Counted from the stretch's first letter, positions 8,644-17,414 are shown. The stretch: 50,647 nt of DNA from Saccharopolyspora elongata (GCF_004348985.1 NZ_SMKW01000070.1:1-50647); one strand, 5' to 3'. The notes: generated by a model not told the origin, from the sequence alone. Translations and numbers: made by a program.

Positions 8644-9610
8644 CGGCCGGAACCGGAGTGAAGGGCACCCGGCGCGTCCACTCCTGGATCGCCCGGCCAA
8701 GAACCTCGTCGTAACTCATGCCCTCGATGGGAGCCGCCTTCTCCACCTCGGCGAGCACCGCCGGCGGAACATCCGGGATGGACACGCCCGCGTGCTCGGC
8801 CCACTTCTGCGTCGAGTTGCGGAACTGGCGGGTGGTCACCGGCGAACCGATCACGTTGGCAGGGTCGGCCATCGCCCGTTCCGAGGTGACGAACACGACG
8901 CCTTCCTCGGTGAGCCGACCGAGGATCCGCTCGATGGTCGCACCGGCGACCGTCGTGCCGTGGATCAGCATGATGTGCGCCGGTGACCGGCCGAGCGCGG
9001 CAGTAGCCGCGGCTGCTTGGTTTTCAATCTGCTCGATCGCGGTGTCGACCAAGGTGTCCTCGATCCAGCGCTGCGCTGCCCGGTCCGTGAGCCGCAGGGC
9101 GCGGTCATAGGCGACCATGAACTGGGCGTCGTAGAACCAGAGCGTGACCGGGGAGGACAGGAACCCGTTTTGGCTCAGGTGAGTCTGGACCTGGCGCGTC
9201 TTGGTCGCGCTGTCGCCCTCCATGGCGAAGGCGTAGCGGAAGTAGCGCGACGGCGATGCCTCTATCCACCTGCTCAACAGCCGCTCGCTGGTCTCGATGT
9301 CGCGGAGGTAGGTGTCGACGTCCAGCCAGTTGAGGCTGATGTGCTGGTGCGTGTGGTTGCCGACGTAGTGCCCGGCGGCGCACCAGTCATCGAGGATGTC
9401 GAGCACGCGCGGATCTTCCTCCGTCGGCGCAGTGCTGTTGAAGGCGTAAACGCCGGGAACCCCATAGGCTTCAAAAGCCTTCATCATCTTCTTCGACACG
9501 GTGTGCGGACCATGCCCTTCGGGAAACGGGATCCCGGTCCACTGGAATTGGTCGTCCACGGTGACCGCGACTTCGAGGCCTGAAAGCAGACCGCCAGAAG
9601 ATTTCGACAT
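8633..9610 (-). CDS. Polysaccharide deacetylase family (NodB-fold) hydrolase
   Basis: A 325-aa protein with the NodB core: VTVDDQ (metal-binding Asp pair, residues 16-21) and the HxxxH metal site in GNHTHQHISLN. The C-terminal half carries further family segments (IMLIHGT). No signal peptide is visible, so it is probably cytoplasmic. That argues for hydrolysis of an amide or ester in a small molecule rather than cell-wall chitin or peptidoglycan. The ATG at 9610 follows AAAGGAGAG. It is first in the acyl-CoA operon, so it may release the acid that the ligases activate (inference). Confidence 0.85.
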   Translation of the reverse strand: MSKSSGGLLSGLEVAVTVDDQFQWTGIPFPEGHGPHTVSKKMMKAFEAYGVPGVYAFNSTAPTEEDPRVLDILDDWCAAGHYVGNHTHQHISLNWLDVDTYLRDIETSERLLSRWIEASPSRYFRYAFAMEGDSATKTRQVQTHLSQNGFLSSPVTLWFYDAQFMVAYDRALRLTDRAAQRWIEDTLVDTAIEQIENQAAAATAALGRSPAHIMLIHGTTVAGATIERILGRLTEEGVVFVTSERAMADPANVIGSPVTTRQFRNSTQKWAEHAGVSIPDVPPAVLAEVEKAAPIEGMSYDEVLGRAIQEWTRRVPFTPVPADFH

Positions 9611-9635
9611 CGGACTCTCCTTTGGGGTCGAGCGA

Positions 9636-9774
9636 AACTCGTGCCATCGTTGCGACAGACTCAAGCAGTGCCAATGCCCATTGCTGATACACCGTTGTGT
9701 GGCGGGATCACATACGGAACGACCGGGGTGGACGCAGGGGCCCGGCAAAGTCGGGTTTCAGCTGGTGAGGAGTA
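9636..9774. repeat. 139-bp repeat, copy 1 (upstream region of deacetylase)
   Basis: This intergenic segment between the LuxR-type gene and the deacetylase recurs at 10780-10918 with one visible mismatch (TCGGG versus TCTGG). It lies immediately upstream of the deacetylase ribosome binding site, so it probably carries the operon promoter. Confidence 0.93.
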
Positions 9775-9793
9775 CGGAAATATTCGGCTGGAA

Positions 9794-10408
9794 TTAGATG
9801 AGACCGGAGCGGATTGCGTAGGAGACGGCGTGAGCGCGGTTATGGAGGCCGAACCGCTTCATGAACTGGTAGAGGATGTTCTTGACCGTGCGTTCTGAGT
9901 AGTGCAGTTTGTCAGCTATTTGTTGGAGATCGAATCCTTCGGCGACGAGGCGGAGGACATCGATCTCGCGGTTGGTGAACCCGGAAGGGTTCAAGCCTTG
10001 CGGTGCGAGTACTTCGCGGTAGGTGCGCACGATTTGCTCGATGAGTGCGCCCTGCAGTGAGGCGGGGAAGTATCCGCCACCGCTGCCGACCGCACGAATG
10101 GCCTGCATGAAAGTCGTAGCGGAGAAATGCCGGCGCCACAGGACCGCGCGGACACCCCACTCCGCCGCTGCGGAGATGTCGGCGTGCCATCGATCGCCCA
10201 CGATGAGGAGCAGGGGGGTGGCAGTGTCGGGCCTGAACACCTGCAGCTCCTTCATGGTGGACGCTTCGGCGGTTTCGATGGCGATCACGACAACATCGGC
10301 GTTGTCGCTCCTGGCCTCGATGAGCTGGGTGTCTCCACCCAAGCAGTTCGCCAGTCCCATGCGCGTAAAGTAATCCTGTGCGTGGATGGCCACGCGGATT
10401 TTCTCCAT
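9794..10408 (-). CDS. LuxR-type transcriptional regulator
   Basis: A 204-aa protein with a degenerate receiver-like N-terminal half and a C-terminal LuxR/FixJ helix-turn-helix (FTNREIDVLRLVAEGF, then YSERTVKNILYQF, about residues 143-185). It is paralogous to the products of 17839-18456 and 19010-19627: same length, same N-terminal pattern (MEKIRVAIHAQD versus MDRVRVAVQAAD) and same C-terminus. The phosphoacceptor Asp of response regulators is not evident, so it may be ligand-controlled or an orphan. I chose the ATG at 10408 to match the paralogues. An ATG at 10423 with GGGGAC upstream is possible. It probably controls the adjacent acyl-CoA operon. Confidence 0.87.
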   Translation of the reverse strand: MEKIRVAIHAQDYFTRMGLANCLGGDTQLIEARSDNADVVVIAIETAEASTMKELQVFRPDTATPLLLIVGDRWHADISAAAEWGVRAVLWRRHFSATTFMQAIRAVGSGGGYFPASLQGALIEQIVRTYREVLAPQGLNPSGFTNREIDVLRLVAEGFDLQQIADKLHYSERTVKNILYQFMKRFGLHNRAHAVSYAIRSGLI

Positions 10409-10750
10409 TGTTCTGCCCTGCATGACTGTCCCCTGTTCTGGAAATGCCAGGGCATCTCGCGGCCAGAAAGCTCGGATCAGTCTTTCCGGGAGTTAGGCCT
10501 TCCGCGCGGCGAGCAGCTCGTTGCCATCGCGGTCCCCGACCAGCGCCGGAAACCCGCTTGATTGGCTGGACGCACCGGCCACCCGCTCGCCCCACGCACG
10601 ATCGCCGGTACCGAGAGCACCGTCTCCCCCGGGTACGGATAGCCGGCGAACCCCGACGAATCCGCGAGACCGTAATCCACACAGCTCTGCGCGAGTCGTC
10701 ATCGCCGCACCCGTCGGCGCCTGCAACAACAGATTGTCGCTGCCACTGAC
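10409..10750. other. Unrecognised, possibly decayed sequence upstream of the LuxR gene
   Basis: On the minus strand an open frame at 10493-10729 ends in VGDRDGNELLAARKA, but I recognise no family. Neighbouring frames carry other protein-like stretches (FAGYPYPGETVLS), which suggests a frameshifted remnant. It abuts the rearranged repeat at 10751. The LuxR promoter should lie at its left end. Confidence 0.35.
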
Positions 10751-10918
10751 CTCATGCCAGGTCCCTTCTCAGTGGAAGTAACTCGTGCCATCGTTGCGAC
10801 AGACTCAAGCAGTGCCAATGCCCATTGCTGATACACCGTTGTGTGGCGGGATCACATACGGAACGACCGGGGTGGACGCAGGGGCCCGGCAAAGTCTGGT
10901 TTCAGCTGGTGAGGAGTA
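10751..10918. repeat. Chimeric repeat copy lacking the deacetylase gene
   Basis: Consists of an exact copy of 8615-8643 (10751-10779) fused to a near-exact copy of 9636-9774 (10780-10918). The segment between these in the original, 8644-9635, is essentially the deacetylase coding sequence and is missing. The right end falls inside a truncated transposase reading frame, which ends on codons supplied by the repeat. Confidence 0.93.
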
Positions 10919-11186
10919 GTTCGACGGGGCGGTTGGAGTCGCGGGCGTGATGTCGGCAGGCGGCGGCGATGGTGGTGTGGCCGGCGAGTGTGGCCGCCAG
11001 TGCGATGGCCAGCACCACCGCCAGACGGTGCCGCACGCCCCGGCGCTTGCGGGGATCGGCCACGCCCGTCAGCACCTTCAGCAATCCCTGGGGGACCGGC
11101 CAGCCGACGTCCACGACGGGTGCGGGCCGGGCAGGGCCCGACTCGACCGGGCAATCCAGGACAGGAGATGATGACAACGCGGGCAC
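10902..11186 (-). pseudogene. ISAs1-family transposase, N-terminal fragment
   Basis: A 94-codon frame containing LLKVLTGVADPRKRRGVRH and RLAVVLAIALAATLAGHT, the N-terminal signature of ISAs1/H-repeat DDE transposases. Homology ends near codon 88 (about 10919), where the chimeric repeat begins, and the last residues LLLTS are read from that repeat. The catalytic domain is absent. No terminal inverted repeats were found. Confidence 0.8.
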
Positions 11187-11350
11187 GGCGACGACTTCCG
11201 GACGATCGGTGTTTGGCGACTTCGATCATCACCGCGTCGTTACCGTGCCCGCCCCAACGACACGCCGTCACCGCAGGTCAAACCAGCACATCACGACTTT
11301 GCCGAGACCCTGGGGTGGACGGCTCTCCCGGTGTCCTCCATAGTGTCGAA

Positions 11351-12553
11351 ATGCTGGATGCGAAGGTGGGCGGCAACCCGCTACCGTTGGAGCCGTTCGT
11401 GAACTGGCTCGACCAGCACGGACGCCTGAAATTCTCCGGGCTCGCCGATCAGCTCCACGCCGAGATTCCCGAGCTCGGAGCGGCCGATCCGGACACGCTG
11501 GAGGCGTTGCGCGCGTCCATCGTCTCGCACCTGCCGGGCATGCGCGCCACCTTCATGGGTTCGAACCCGGACCCGCATCTTCCGAAACCGGCGCAGGATT
11601 TCGCGTACCTGATGGCTCGCTCGAACATTCCCCTGTCGGCCGTCCTTCGTTCCTACGAGCTGGGCCACGCCGCCATTTGGAACGAATTCACCAGCCATCT
11701 TCGCAAACAGCAGTCGTGGACCGTTGCGCGTCGCGCCGAGGCGCTCGAGTCGGGTTCCATCCGCCTGTTCGAGTACATGCAGTCCATGACCGGCGAGACG
11801 ATAACCACCTACAACCGGGCTCGCGACAGCCTCATGCGGGCCACGAATTCGCGGCGCAACGAGATCGTCCGCGCCGTGCTGTCGGGCAACGGGGGCGTGC
11901 GCGAGCTGAGAGAGCTCTTCGGTTATCGCATCGATGAGGTGCACATCGGGTACGTGGCCTGGAGCGTCGACCCCATGAAACACGAGGAGGTATCCGAACT
12001 CGCACGACGGGAGCTCCTCGGGTTCGCTCGGCAACACGTCTCCGTGACGACCGATTCCTCGGTCATCCACGGCTGGTTCACCCCGTGCAAGAACTCGACC
12101 TTCGACGACCTGGCCGCGGTTTCGCTGCCCAGGACCATCCGGCTGACTCTCGGAAGCCCGCGCCGCGGAATCCGCGGGTTCCACCACACCCACCGGGAAG
12201 CCCTGTCGTGCGTCGACCTGACAGCGCTCCACACTCCCGCACCGACCCGGTTCCCCGACGTCGCGGTCACCGTGCTCGCCACGCAGGACCGAGAGATGGC
12301 CGCGCGGTTCGTCGATGACCACCTCGGGGCACTGCGCAGCCACGAAGACGGCGAACGTCTGATCAAGACGCTGCGGCACTACATGGACGCACACGCGAGC
12401 CCGACCCGGTGCGGTCAGCGCCTCGGCATCCATCCCAACACCGTGACCCAACGCGTTCAGCGCGCGGAGACGATCCTCGGCCGCCACCTCGACCCCGCCA
12501 GTCTGGCGCTACGCCTGGCCCTGGACCTCGAGCGCACGATGGAGTTGGAGTAA
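11351..12553 (+). CDS. PucR-family transcriptional regulator
   Basis: A 400-aa regulator. The central region resembles the GGDEF-like domain of CdaR/PucR proteins, and the C-terminus has the PucR helix-turn-helix (LIKTLRHYMDAHASPTRCG, then LGIHPNTVTQRVQRAETILG, about residues 335-380). Such proteins usually activate catabolic or secondary-metabolite genes. The ATG at 11351 has no clear Shine-Dalgarno sequence, so the message could be leaderless. Upstream in-frame codons are arginine-rich and overlap the transposase remnant, so I do not extend the gene. Its target is unclear because the next gene is a pseudogene. Confidence 0.87.
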   Translation: MLDAKVGGNPLPLEPFVNWLDQHGRLKFSGLADQLHAEIPELGAADPDTLEALRASIVSHLPGMRATFMGSNPDPHLPKPAQDFAYLMARSNIPLSAVLRSYELGHAAIWNEFTSHLRKQQSWTVARRAEALESGSIRLFEYMQSMTGETITTYNRARDSLMRATNSRRNEIVRAVLSGNGGVRELRELFGYRIDEVHIGYVAWSVDPMKHEEVSELARRELLGFARQHVSVTTDSSVIHGWFTPCKNSTFDDLAAVSLPRTIRLTLGSPRRGIRGFHHTHREALSCVDLTALHTPAPTRFPDVAVTVLATQDREMAARFVDDHLGALRSHEDGERLIKTLRHYMDAHASPTRCGQRLGIHPNTVTQRVQRAETILGRHLDPASLALRLALDLERTMELE

Positions 12554-12604
12554 ACGACGGCCCTTGCGCTACGCGGTCGACAGCACCCGTGGCAGACCCT
12601 ATGA

Positions 12605-12631
12605 GACTCCACCCGCGAGCGCCGTGGAGTC
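12605..12631. terminator. Candidate terminator hairpin after the PucR gene
   Basis: GACTCCAC (12605-12612) and GTGGAGTC (12624-12631) form a perfect 8-bp stem with an 11-nt loop, about 50 nt after the stop codon. No T-run follows, as is common in actinomycetes. Confidence 0.5.
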
Positions 12632-12665
12632 GGTGACGTCCTTCCCTTCCGGCTCAATCTGATGG

Positions 12666-12710
12666 TTACGTGATGAAAGCCGCGCCTCCAATGTTCCTTT
12701 TATGACGTAA
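12666..12710. repeat. Imperfect inverted repeat upstream of MFS pseudogene
   Basis: TTACGTGATGAAAG (12666-12679) and CTTTTATGACGTAA (12697-12710) are inverted repeats matching at 12 of 14 positions around a 17-nt centre. It could be an operator of the lost transporter gene or a relic of an element end. The segment is AT-richer than its surroundings. Confidence 0.45.
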
Positions 12711-12746
12711 GTTGGAGCTCGGCGGTGGCTGCCTCGGCGGTGGCAG

Positions 12747-13604
12747 GTGTTGATCGTGACCTCGGTCGCGGCGTTCATGGCCACGCTGGACGTGACGATC
12801 GTCAACATCGCTTTCCCCGCATCGAGCGGTCTTTCTCGCATGACTCGCTGGGCGATCTGTCGTGGGTTCTCAACGCGTACAACATCGTGTTCGCCGCCGC
12901 GCTGGTGCCTGCCGGGCGACTTGCCGACCGGCTGGGCCGCAAGCGCCTGTTCCTGGTGGGCGTCGTGCTGTTCGTGACCGCGTCGGTCGTGTGCGGGCTG
13001 GCCGGCAGCTTGGGAGTGCTGGTCGCCGCGCGGGTGGTGCAGGCGATGGCCGGTGCGGTGCTGCTGCCGACGTCGCTGAGCCTGGCGTTGCCGGAGTTCC
13101 CGGTGACACAGCGGGCGACGGCGACGTCGTTGTGGACGGCCACCGGTGCGGTCGCGGCGGCCACCGGCCCGTCCCTCGGCGGATTCCTGACCAGTTGGCT
13201 GGGCTGGCCTGCCGTGTTCTTCGTGAACCTGGTGATCGGCCTGCCGATGCGGATTCCCGCCCGTCGGCTGCTCCGCGAAAGCCGCGACCAGCAGGGGCGG
13301 CTGCCCGACTTCCTCGGCGCCGCAATGGTCGCGGGGGCGGTGGCCGCGGTCGCGTTGGCGATGGTCAAGGGTCAGGGGCCTGGGGGTGGGGGTCGACCGC
13401 GGTGCTCGCGACGGTGGGCGCGGCCGTGGTGCTGTTCGTCGCGTTCGTGCTGCGCTCGGTGCGGCATCCGGTCCCGGTGGTAAACTCCGCGCTGTTCCGG
13501 ATCCGTTCGTTCACCGTCGCCGGCATCGGCACGTGTTCGCGATCGGGTTCTTCAGTCTGCTGCTGGGCAACGTGCTGTTCCTGACGGGCGTGTGGCACCT
13601 TTGA
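12747..13604 (+). pseudogene. MFS drug-efflux transporter (DHA2/EmrB type), frameshifted and truncated
   Basis: Three reading frames together spell the first half of a 14-TM MFS exporter. The order is TM1 with MATLDVTIVNIAFP, then SWVLNAYNIVFAAALVPAGR, then the motif A loop LADRLGRKRLF and several further helices. Breaks lie near 12823, near 13380 in a run of G, and near 13530. The last recognisable piece is FSLLLGNVLFLTGVW. Homology ends at about 13604, directly against a group II intron fragment. Some frameshifts could be assembly errors, but the 3' truncation is real. Confidence 0.82.
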
Positions 13605-13660
13605 TCCTGCGCCGAATCCAATCCATCAGCGCGACGGGGACTGTGCATTCGAATATGGGT

Positions 13661-13861
13661 CCAGTGCCAGTGGGCGAACATGCGCGGGTACTGGGTAGTG
13701 ATCCTGCCCCAGCATGCCTTCGCCTTCTTGTACTGCCGCAGTCGCTTGTGTTTCTTGCGGATCCAACGCATCAGGTAGGCGTTGATGCGTTGCAGGAAGG
13801 GATGCAGCGCGGAGCGGTAGAACGCCCCGTAGTACTGCATCCAGCCGCGCACGATGGGGTT
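13661..13861 (-). pseudogene. ltrA: Group II intron maturase, C-terminal fragment
   Basis: On the minus strand the translation NPIVRGWMQYYGAFYRSALH followed by INAYLMRWIRKKHKRLRQYK and CWGRITTQYPRMFAHW is the C-terminal maturase domain X and DNA-binding region of LtrA-type proteins. Everything upstream (the RT domain) is missing, cut near the ISL3 end at 13920, and the 3' side abuts the MFS pseudogene. It cannot be the 3' half of the intron at 3190-3797 in its present orientation. Confidence 0.85.
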
Positions 13862-13919
13862 GGCTACCGGCACCGGCGGCATCGGCTCCTCGGTACAGGG
13901 TCACGCAGGTCATGGCCGC

Positions 13920-14965
13920 GGCTCTGTCGCACTTTCGGTGGTGACGGAGTGCCCGAGTTTCAGGCGGGCAGGATGCGGTGGCGGAGGAGCTTGAAGCCTG
14001 CGCGGCCGTAGGTTTGTCGTTTGAGCATTTTCGTTTTAGTGTTGACGCCTTCGGTCCGTCCATTGTGGTGGGTCAGGGTGAGTGCGGCGGTGACGGCGGC
14101 GAGGTCCTGATCAAGTCCGCGGGTGAAGGAATGCACGTGGGACAGGCCCATAGCGCGGGCACGGGTGATCCACTCCCATAACCGGTCGTCGTTGTCGTCG
14201 GCGGGTTTGAGTAGTGCGGCGAAGGAACCGATGAGCGTGGCCAGTTCGGTGATTTCGGGGCAGGCCGCGGCGAGGCGATCGCGGGTGGCAGTCTGCTCTG
14301 TAGTCAGGTTCTGTGGCTCGGTCAGCAGCAGGCGGGTGGCCCGGCAGGGTGAGAGGTGGGTCTGGTCGTCGAGGTGTCGTCCCTGGTTGAGGTAGCGGTA
14401 GAGCAGGTTCGAACTGCCCTGATAACCCAACTCACGAATCTCACCGAGCAGTTGCGTGATCGGCACGCCCGGGTCCTCGGCTCGGCGGGTGCGGAGGTGG
14501 TCGCGGTAGGGGTCGACCAGGGTGGGCCGGTATTTCGGGACGCGCTGGATCCGTTCCGGGGTCTCGGCACGGGCATAACGCTTGACCGTGTTGAGGGCCA
14601 GCCCGAGACGGCGGGAGCAGTCCAGCAGACCCACCCCTGCGTCGAGCAGGTCGTGGATCTGTTGCCAGCGCTGGAGGGTGGTCTCGGCCAGCCGTTCCTG
14701 CCGCAGTCCGGTCGCGCCGGCCCAGCAGTGACTGTGGGCGGCGACTTCCTTGCCGGCGGCCTCGGCCAGCCCGTGCCAGAGATGCCGCCCGCACCACGAT
14801 CACCTCACCGGCGTCCTCCACACCCTCGATCACCAACGCCGCTAACCCTGAAAACACCACGCTGGCAAGGATTTTCACATCAAGCACACTTGATCATGAC
14901 AAAACCCGCACGCACGACCGGCAGCACCACCGAAAGTGCGACAGAGCCGAAAGTGCGACAGAGCC
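13920..14965 (-). mobile_element. Decayed ISL3-family insertion sequence
   Basis: A 24-bp terminal inverted repeat beginning GGCTCTGTCGCACTTTCG is perfect between 13920-13943 and 14925-14948, typical of ISL3 ends. At the right end the outer part of the repeat is present a second time (14949-14965), suggesting a nested or slipped end. No 8-bp target duplication is visible. The transposase inside is broken, so the element is at best non-autonomous. Confidence 0.85.
13960..14887 (-). pseudogene. ISL3-family transposase with internal deletion
   Basis: Starts at 14887 with FSGLAALVIEGVEDAGEVIVV, the ISL3 N-terminus. The zinc-finger region and part of the DDE domain are then missing. The frame changes near 14790, after which one frame runs to the normal C-terminus through ALNTVKRYARAETPERIQ, LWEWITRARA and HHNGRTEGVNTKTKMLKRQ to RHRILPA. 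An intact ISL3 transposase has over 400 aa, so roughly a third is lost. Confidence 0.85.
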
Positions 14966-15105
14966 GTTAATCAGACACTCCCTCATTGCGCGAATGGGCA
15001 AGGTGGCGGGGATGTAGGGTCCTGGATCTTTCTCATGGTCTGGCTTGGGGTCGTATCTGGTCTTTTAATGTCCTGCGGTCTTGTTGGGTGTTGGGCCACG
15101 TTGGT

Positions 15106-15117
15106 GCTCAATTGAGC
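15106..15117. promoter_or_regulatory. Palindrome upstream of the alcohol dehydrogenase
   Basis: GCTCAATTGAGC is a perfect 12-bp palindrome 49 bp before the dehydrogenase ATG, followed at once by GCAATT, which repeats part of the arm. Position and symmetry suggest an operator. No regulator is assigned. The rest of 14966-15165 shows nothing else. Confidence 0.4.
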
Positions 15118-15165
15118 GCAATTCCGGGGTGGGGCGACAACGGTGTTGAGGAGGGTGCGTTGCCG

Positions 15166-16209
15166 ATGCGGGCTGCCGTCATCAGCTGGCCGGGGGTGAT
15201 CGGTGTGGGTGAGGCGCCTGATCCGGAACCGGGCTTGGGGCAGGTAGTTGTCCGGGTCCGTGCGTGCGGGGTCTGCGGGCTAGACGTGCTTATCGCCGAC
15301 GGCGAGCTTGCTTCCGTGCCGTATCCGATCGTGCCGGGGCATGAGTTCAGCGGCGAGATCGTTGCATTGGGGCCAGGCGCGGCGAGGAAGTGGCGGGTCG
15401 GGGATCGTGTGACGGTCGATCCGATCCTGCCCTGCGGGCAGTGCGCGGCGTGCTGTTCGGATTACATGATGGAGTGTGAGCAGCGCGGTGCTATCGGTGA
15501 GACGGTGAACGGTGCGTTCGCGGAATACGTCGCTGTGCCCGCCGCCAACTGCTACCGGATGCCGGACTCGATGACCTGGGCGCAGGCAGCGATGGTCGAA
15601 CCGGCCTCGCGTGCACTCAGGGCCGTGCGCAGGTTCGGCGTCGTCGCTGGGCAGCGTGCACTGGTCGTGGGAGCGAACGCGACTGGGCTGCTGTTGCTGC
15701 AGGTGCAGCGACTCAGCGGTGTCAAGGTAACCCTCGTTGACCGCGACCCGGGGCTGCTGGATCTCGCGATGGACCTCGGCGCGTTTGCGGTTGCCACGGA
15801 CATCGCCCAGGTCGGCGGTGAGAAGTTCGATGTTGCGATCGACTGCACCGGTGATCCGGAGGCGATGGAGGGTGCGTTCGACGCGATACACACCGATGGC
15901 CGGCTGCTCGTGTTCGGGACGCCCCACGCGAGCGGGCGTATCCAGTTGGCGCGAGTTCCGCTCTACGATCTGCAAGCCGAGCTGAATCGCTCGATGGCCG
16001 TGCTCAACAGCTTCGGCGTCGCGCTCGAACTGATCGCATCAGGATCGATCCGAACCGATCCGTTGCTGACTCACGCCTTGCCGCTTGCGAGCTTCGACGA
16101 AGCTTTGAAACTGACCCGCAGCGGCGCCGAGTTGAAGGTCCAGGTGCTGCCGGACTTCGAGGCGCTCGATCCCGAGCGGTCCATCGACCTCGGCGGGCGT
16201 GGTCAGTAA
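15166..16209 (+). CDS. Zinc-dependent alcohol dehydrogenase (MDR family)
   Basis: A 347-aa medium-chain dehydrogenase. It shows the catalytic zinc region CGVCGLD near residues 35-41, GHEFSGE with the conserved zinc His-Glu, a structural zinc loop C-x2-C-x2-C (CGQCAACC), and a Rossmann segment ALVVGANATGLLLLQ. It resembles threonine/sorbitol dehydrogenase-type enzymes acting on polyols or secondary alcohols. The ATG at 15166 follows GAGGAGGG by about 10 nt. The orphan sugar-type ABC ATPase 104 nt downstream suggests a sugar or polyol context (inference). Confidence 0.88.
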   Translation: MRAAVISWPGVIGVGEAPDPEPGLGQVVVRVRACGVCGLDVLIADGELASVPYPIVPGHEFSGEIVALGPGAARKWRVGDRVTVDPILPCGQCAACCSDYMMECEQRGAIGETVNGAFAEYVAVPAANCYRMPDSMTWAQAAMVEPASRALRAVRRFGVVAGQRALVVGANATGLLLLQVQRLSGVKVTLVDRDPGLLDLAMDLGAFAVATDIAQVGGEKFDVAIDCTGDPEAMEGAFDAIHTDGRLLVFGTPHASGRIQLARVPLYDLQAELNRSMAVLNSFGVALELIASGSIRTDPLLTHALPLASFDEALKLTRSGAELKVQVLPDFEALDPERSIDLGGRGQ

Positions 16210-16313
16210 TCCAACGTGCTCGTGACGGTGATCGTCGGCACCGGCCGAGCCGTCCGAGCTGAGCAACCCCTTCGGAACCAGATCCAGTCCCAGCAAGACA
16301 TGGAGGAAACGGC

Positions 16314-17414
16314 ATGGCAGAAGTCGCCTACGTGGAGGCATCGCGGGTCTACGGCGGTGCTTCGCAGGTGCGCGCCGTCGATCGGCTCGATCTTTCCATC
16401 TCCGATGGTGAATTCCTGGTCCTGGTCGGTCCGTCAGGATCGGGCAAGTCCACCGCCCTGCGCATGGTGGCCGGCCTGGAAGAAGTCGACGAAGGAGAGA
16501 TCCGCATCGGCCCCCGTGCGGTGAGCAGCCTCCCGCCGAAGGACCGCGACATCGCGATGGTCTTCCAGTCCTATGCCCTGTACCCGCACATGACTGTTGC
16601 GGAGAACATGGGTTTCGCGCTGAAGCTTCGACGCATGCCCGGCTCCCAGATCAAGGAGAAGGTCGCCGAAGCCGCGGCGATGCTGGATCTCACCAAGTAC
16701 CTGGACCGCAAGCCCAAGGCGCTCTCCGGTGGGCAGCGGCAGCGGGTCGCCATGGGCCGTGCGATCGTGCGGGAGCCGAGCGTATTCCTGATGGACGAGC
16801 CCCTGTCCAATTTGGATGCCAAGCTTCGGGTGGAGACGCGGGCGAACATCGCGTCGCTGCAACAGCGCCTGGGGACGACGACGATCTACGTGACGCACGA
16901 TCAGGTCGAGGCGATGACGATGGGGGACCGGGTGGCGGTGCTCGCCGACGGTGTGCTGCAGCAGTGCGCCAGCCCTCGGGAGTTGTACGAGGCCCCGGCG
17001 AACTCGTTCGTCGCGGGTTTCATCGGCTCGCCCGCAATGAACCTGCTGGACCTGCCGTTGGACGCGGCCGGTGTCGTGATCGGCGGACTGACGGTCGCGT
17101 TGCCCCGGGAGGCGCTTTCGGATGCCTCCGCCAAGCAGTTGACGGAGGTGACCTTCGGGGTGCGGCCGGAGTCGTTGCGACTGGTCGGGGCGGACGAGGA
17201 AGGTTTTGAACTCATCGTGCGACTGGTTGAAGAACTGGGCTCGGACGCCTATGTGCACTGCGTTGTTGCTGGGTCGGAGCAGCGCATTGTCGTCCGCGTG
17301 GATGGCCGGACCCCGCCCTACATCGGTCAGCGGATCCAGGTCGCAGTGCGCGATACCGCCGAGGTCCACGTGTTCGACCCGAACACGACGCAGCGGTTGA
17401 GCGGCTCTCCATGA
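16314..17414 (+). CDS. ABC transporter ATPase of the MalK/MsmK/UgpC type
   Basis: A 366-aa ATPase with Walker A GPSGSGKST, Q-loop FQSYALYPHMTV, signature LSGGQRQRVAMGRA, Walker B VFLMDEPLSNLDAKLR, H-loop TIYVTHDQVEAM and a C-terminal TOBE/regulatory domain (about 240-366). Such subunits power carbohydrate importers. No permease or binding protein is nearby, so it may serve remote permeases as known for shared MsmK-type ATPases. The ATG follows GAGGAAACGGC. It probably shares a transcript with the dehydrogenase. Confidence 0.93.
   Translation: MAEVAYVEASRVYGGASQVRAVDRLDLSISDGEFLVLVGPSGSGKSTALRMVAGLEEVDEGEIRIGPRAVSSLPPKDRDIAMVFQSYALYPHMTVAENMGFALKLRRMPGSQIKEKVAEAAAMLDLTKYLDRKPKALSGGQRQRVAMGRAIVREPSVFLMDEPLSNLDAKLRVETRANIASLQQRLGTTTIYVTHDQVEAMTMGDRVAVLADGVLQQCASPRELYEAPANSFVAGFIGSPAMNLLDLPLDAAGVVIGGLTVALPREALSDASAKQLTEVTFGVRPESLRLVGADEEGFELIVRLVEELGSDAYVHCVVAGSEQRIVVRVDGRTPPYIGQRIQVAVRDTAEVHVFDPNTTQRLSGSP

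Noticed and set aside
10493..10729. Minus-strand 78-aa frame ending GDRDGNELLAARKA as a glyoxalase/VOC-type gene
   Set aside because: The resemblance is limited to a few residues and adjacent frames look equally protein-like; called decayed sequence instead.
3190..13861. The intron 5' half at 3190 and the maturase tail at 13661 being two halves of one intron split by a simple insertion
   Set aside because: They lie on opposite strands, so an inversion would also be needed; nothing else supports it.
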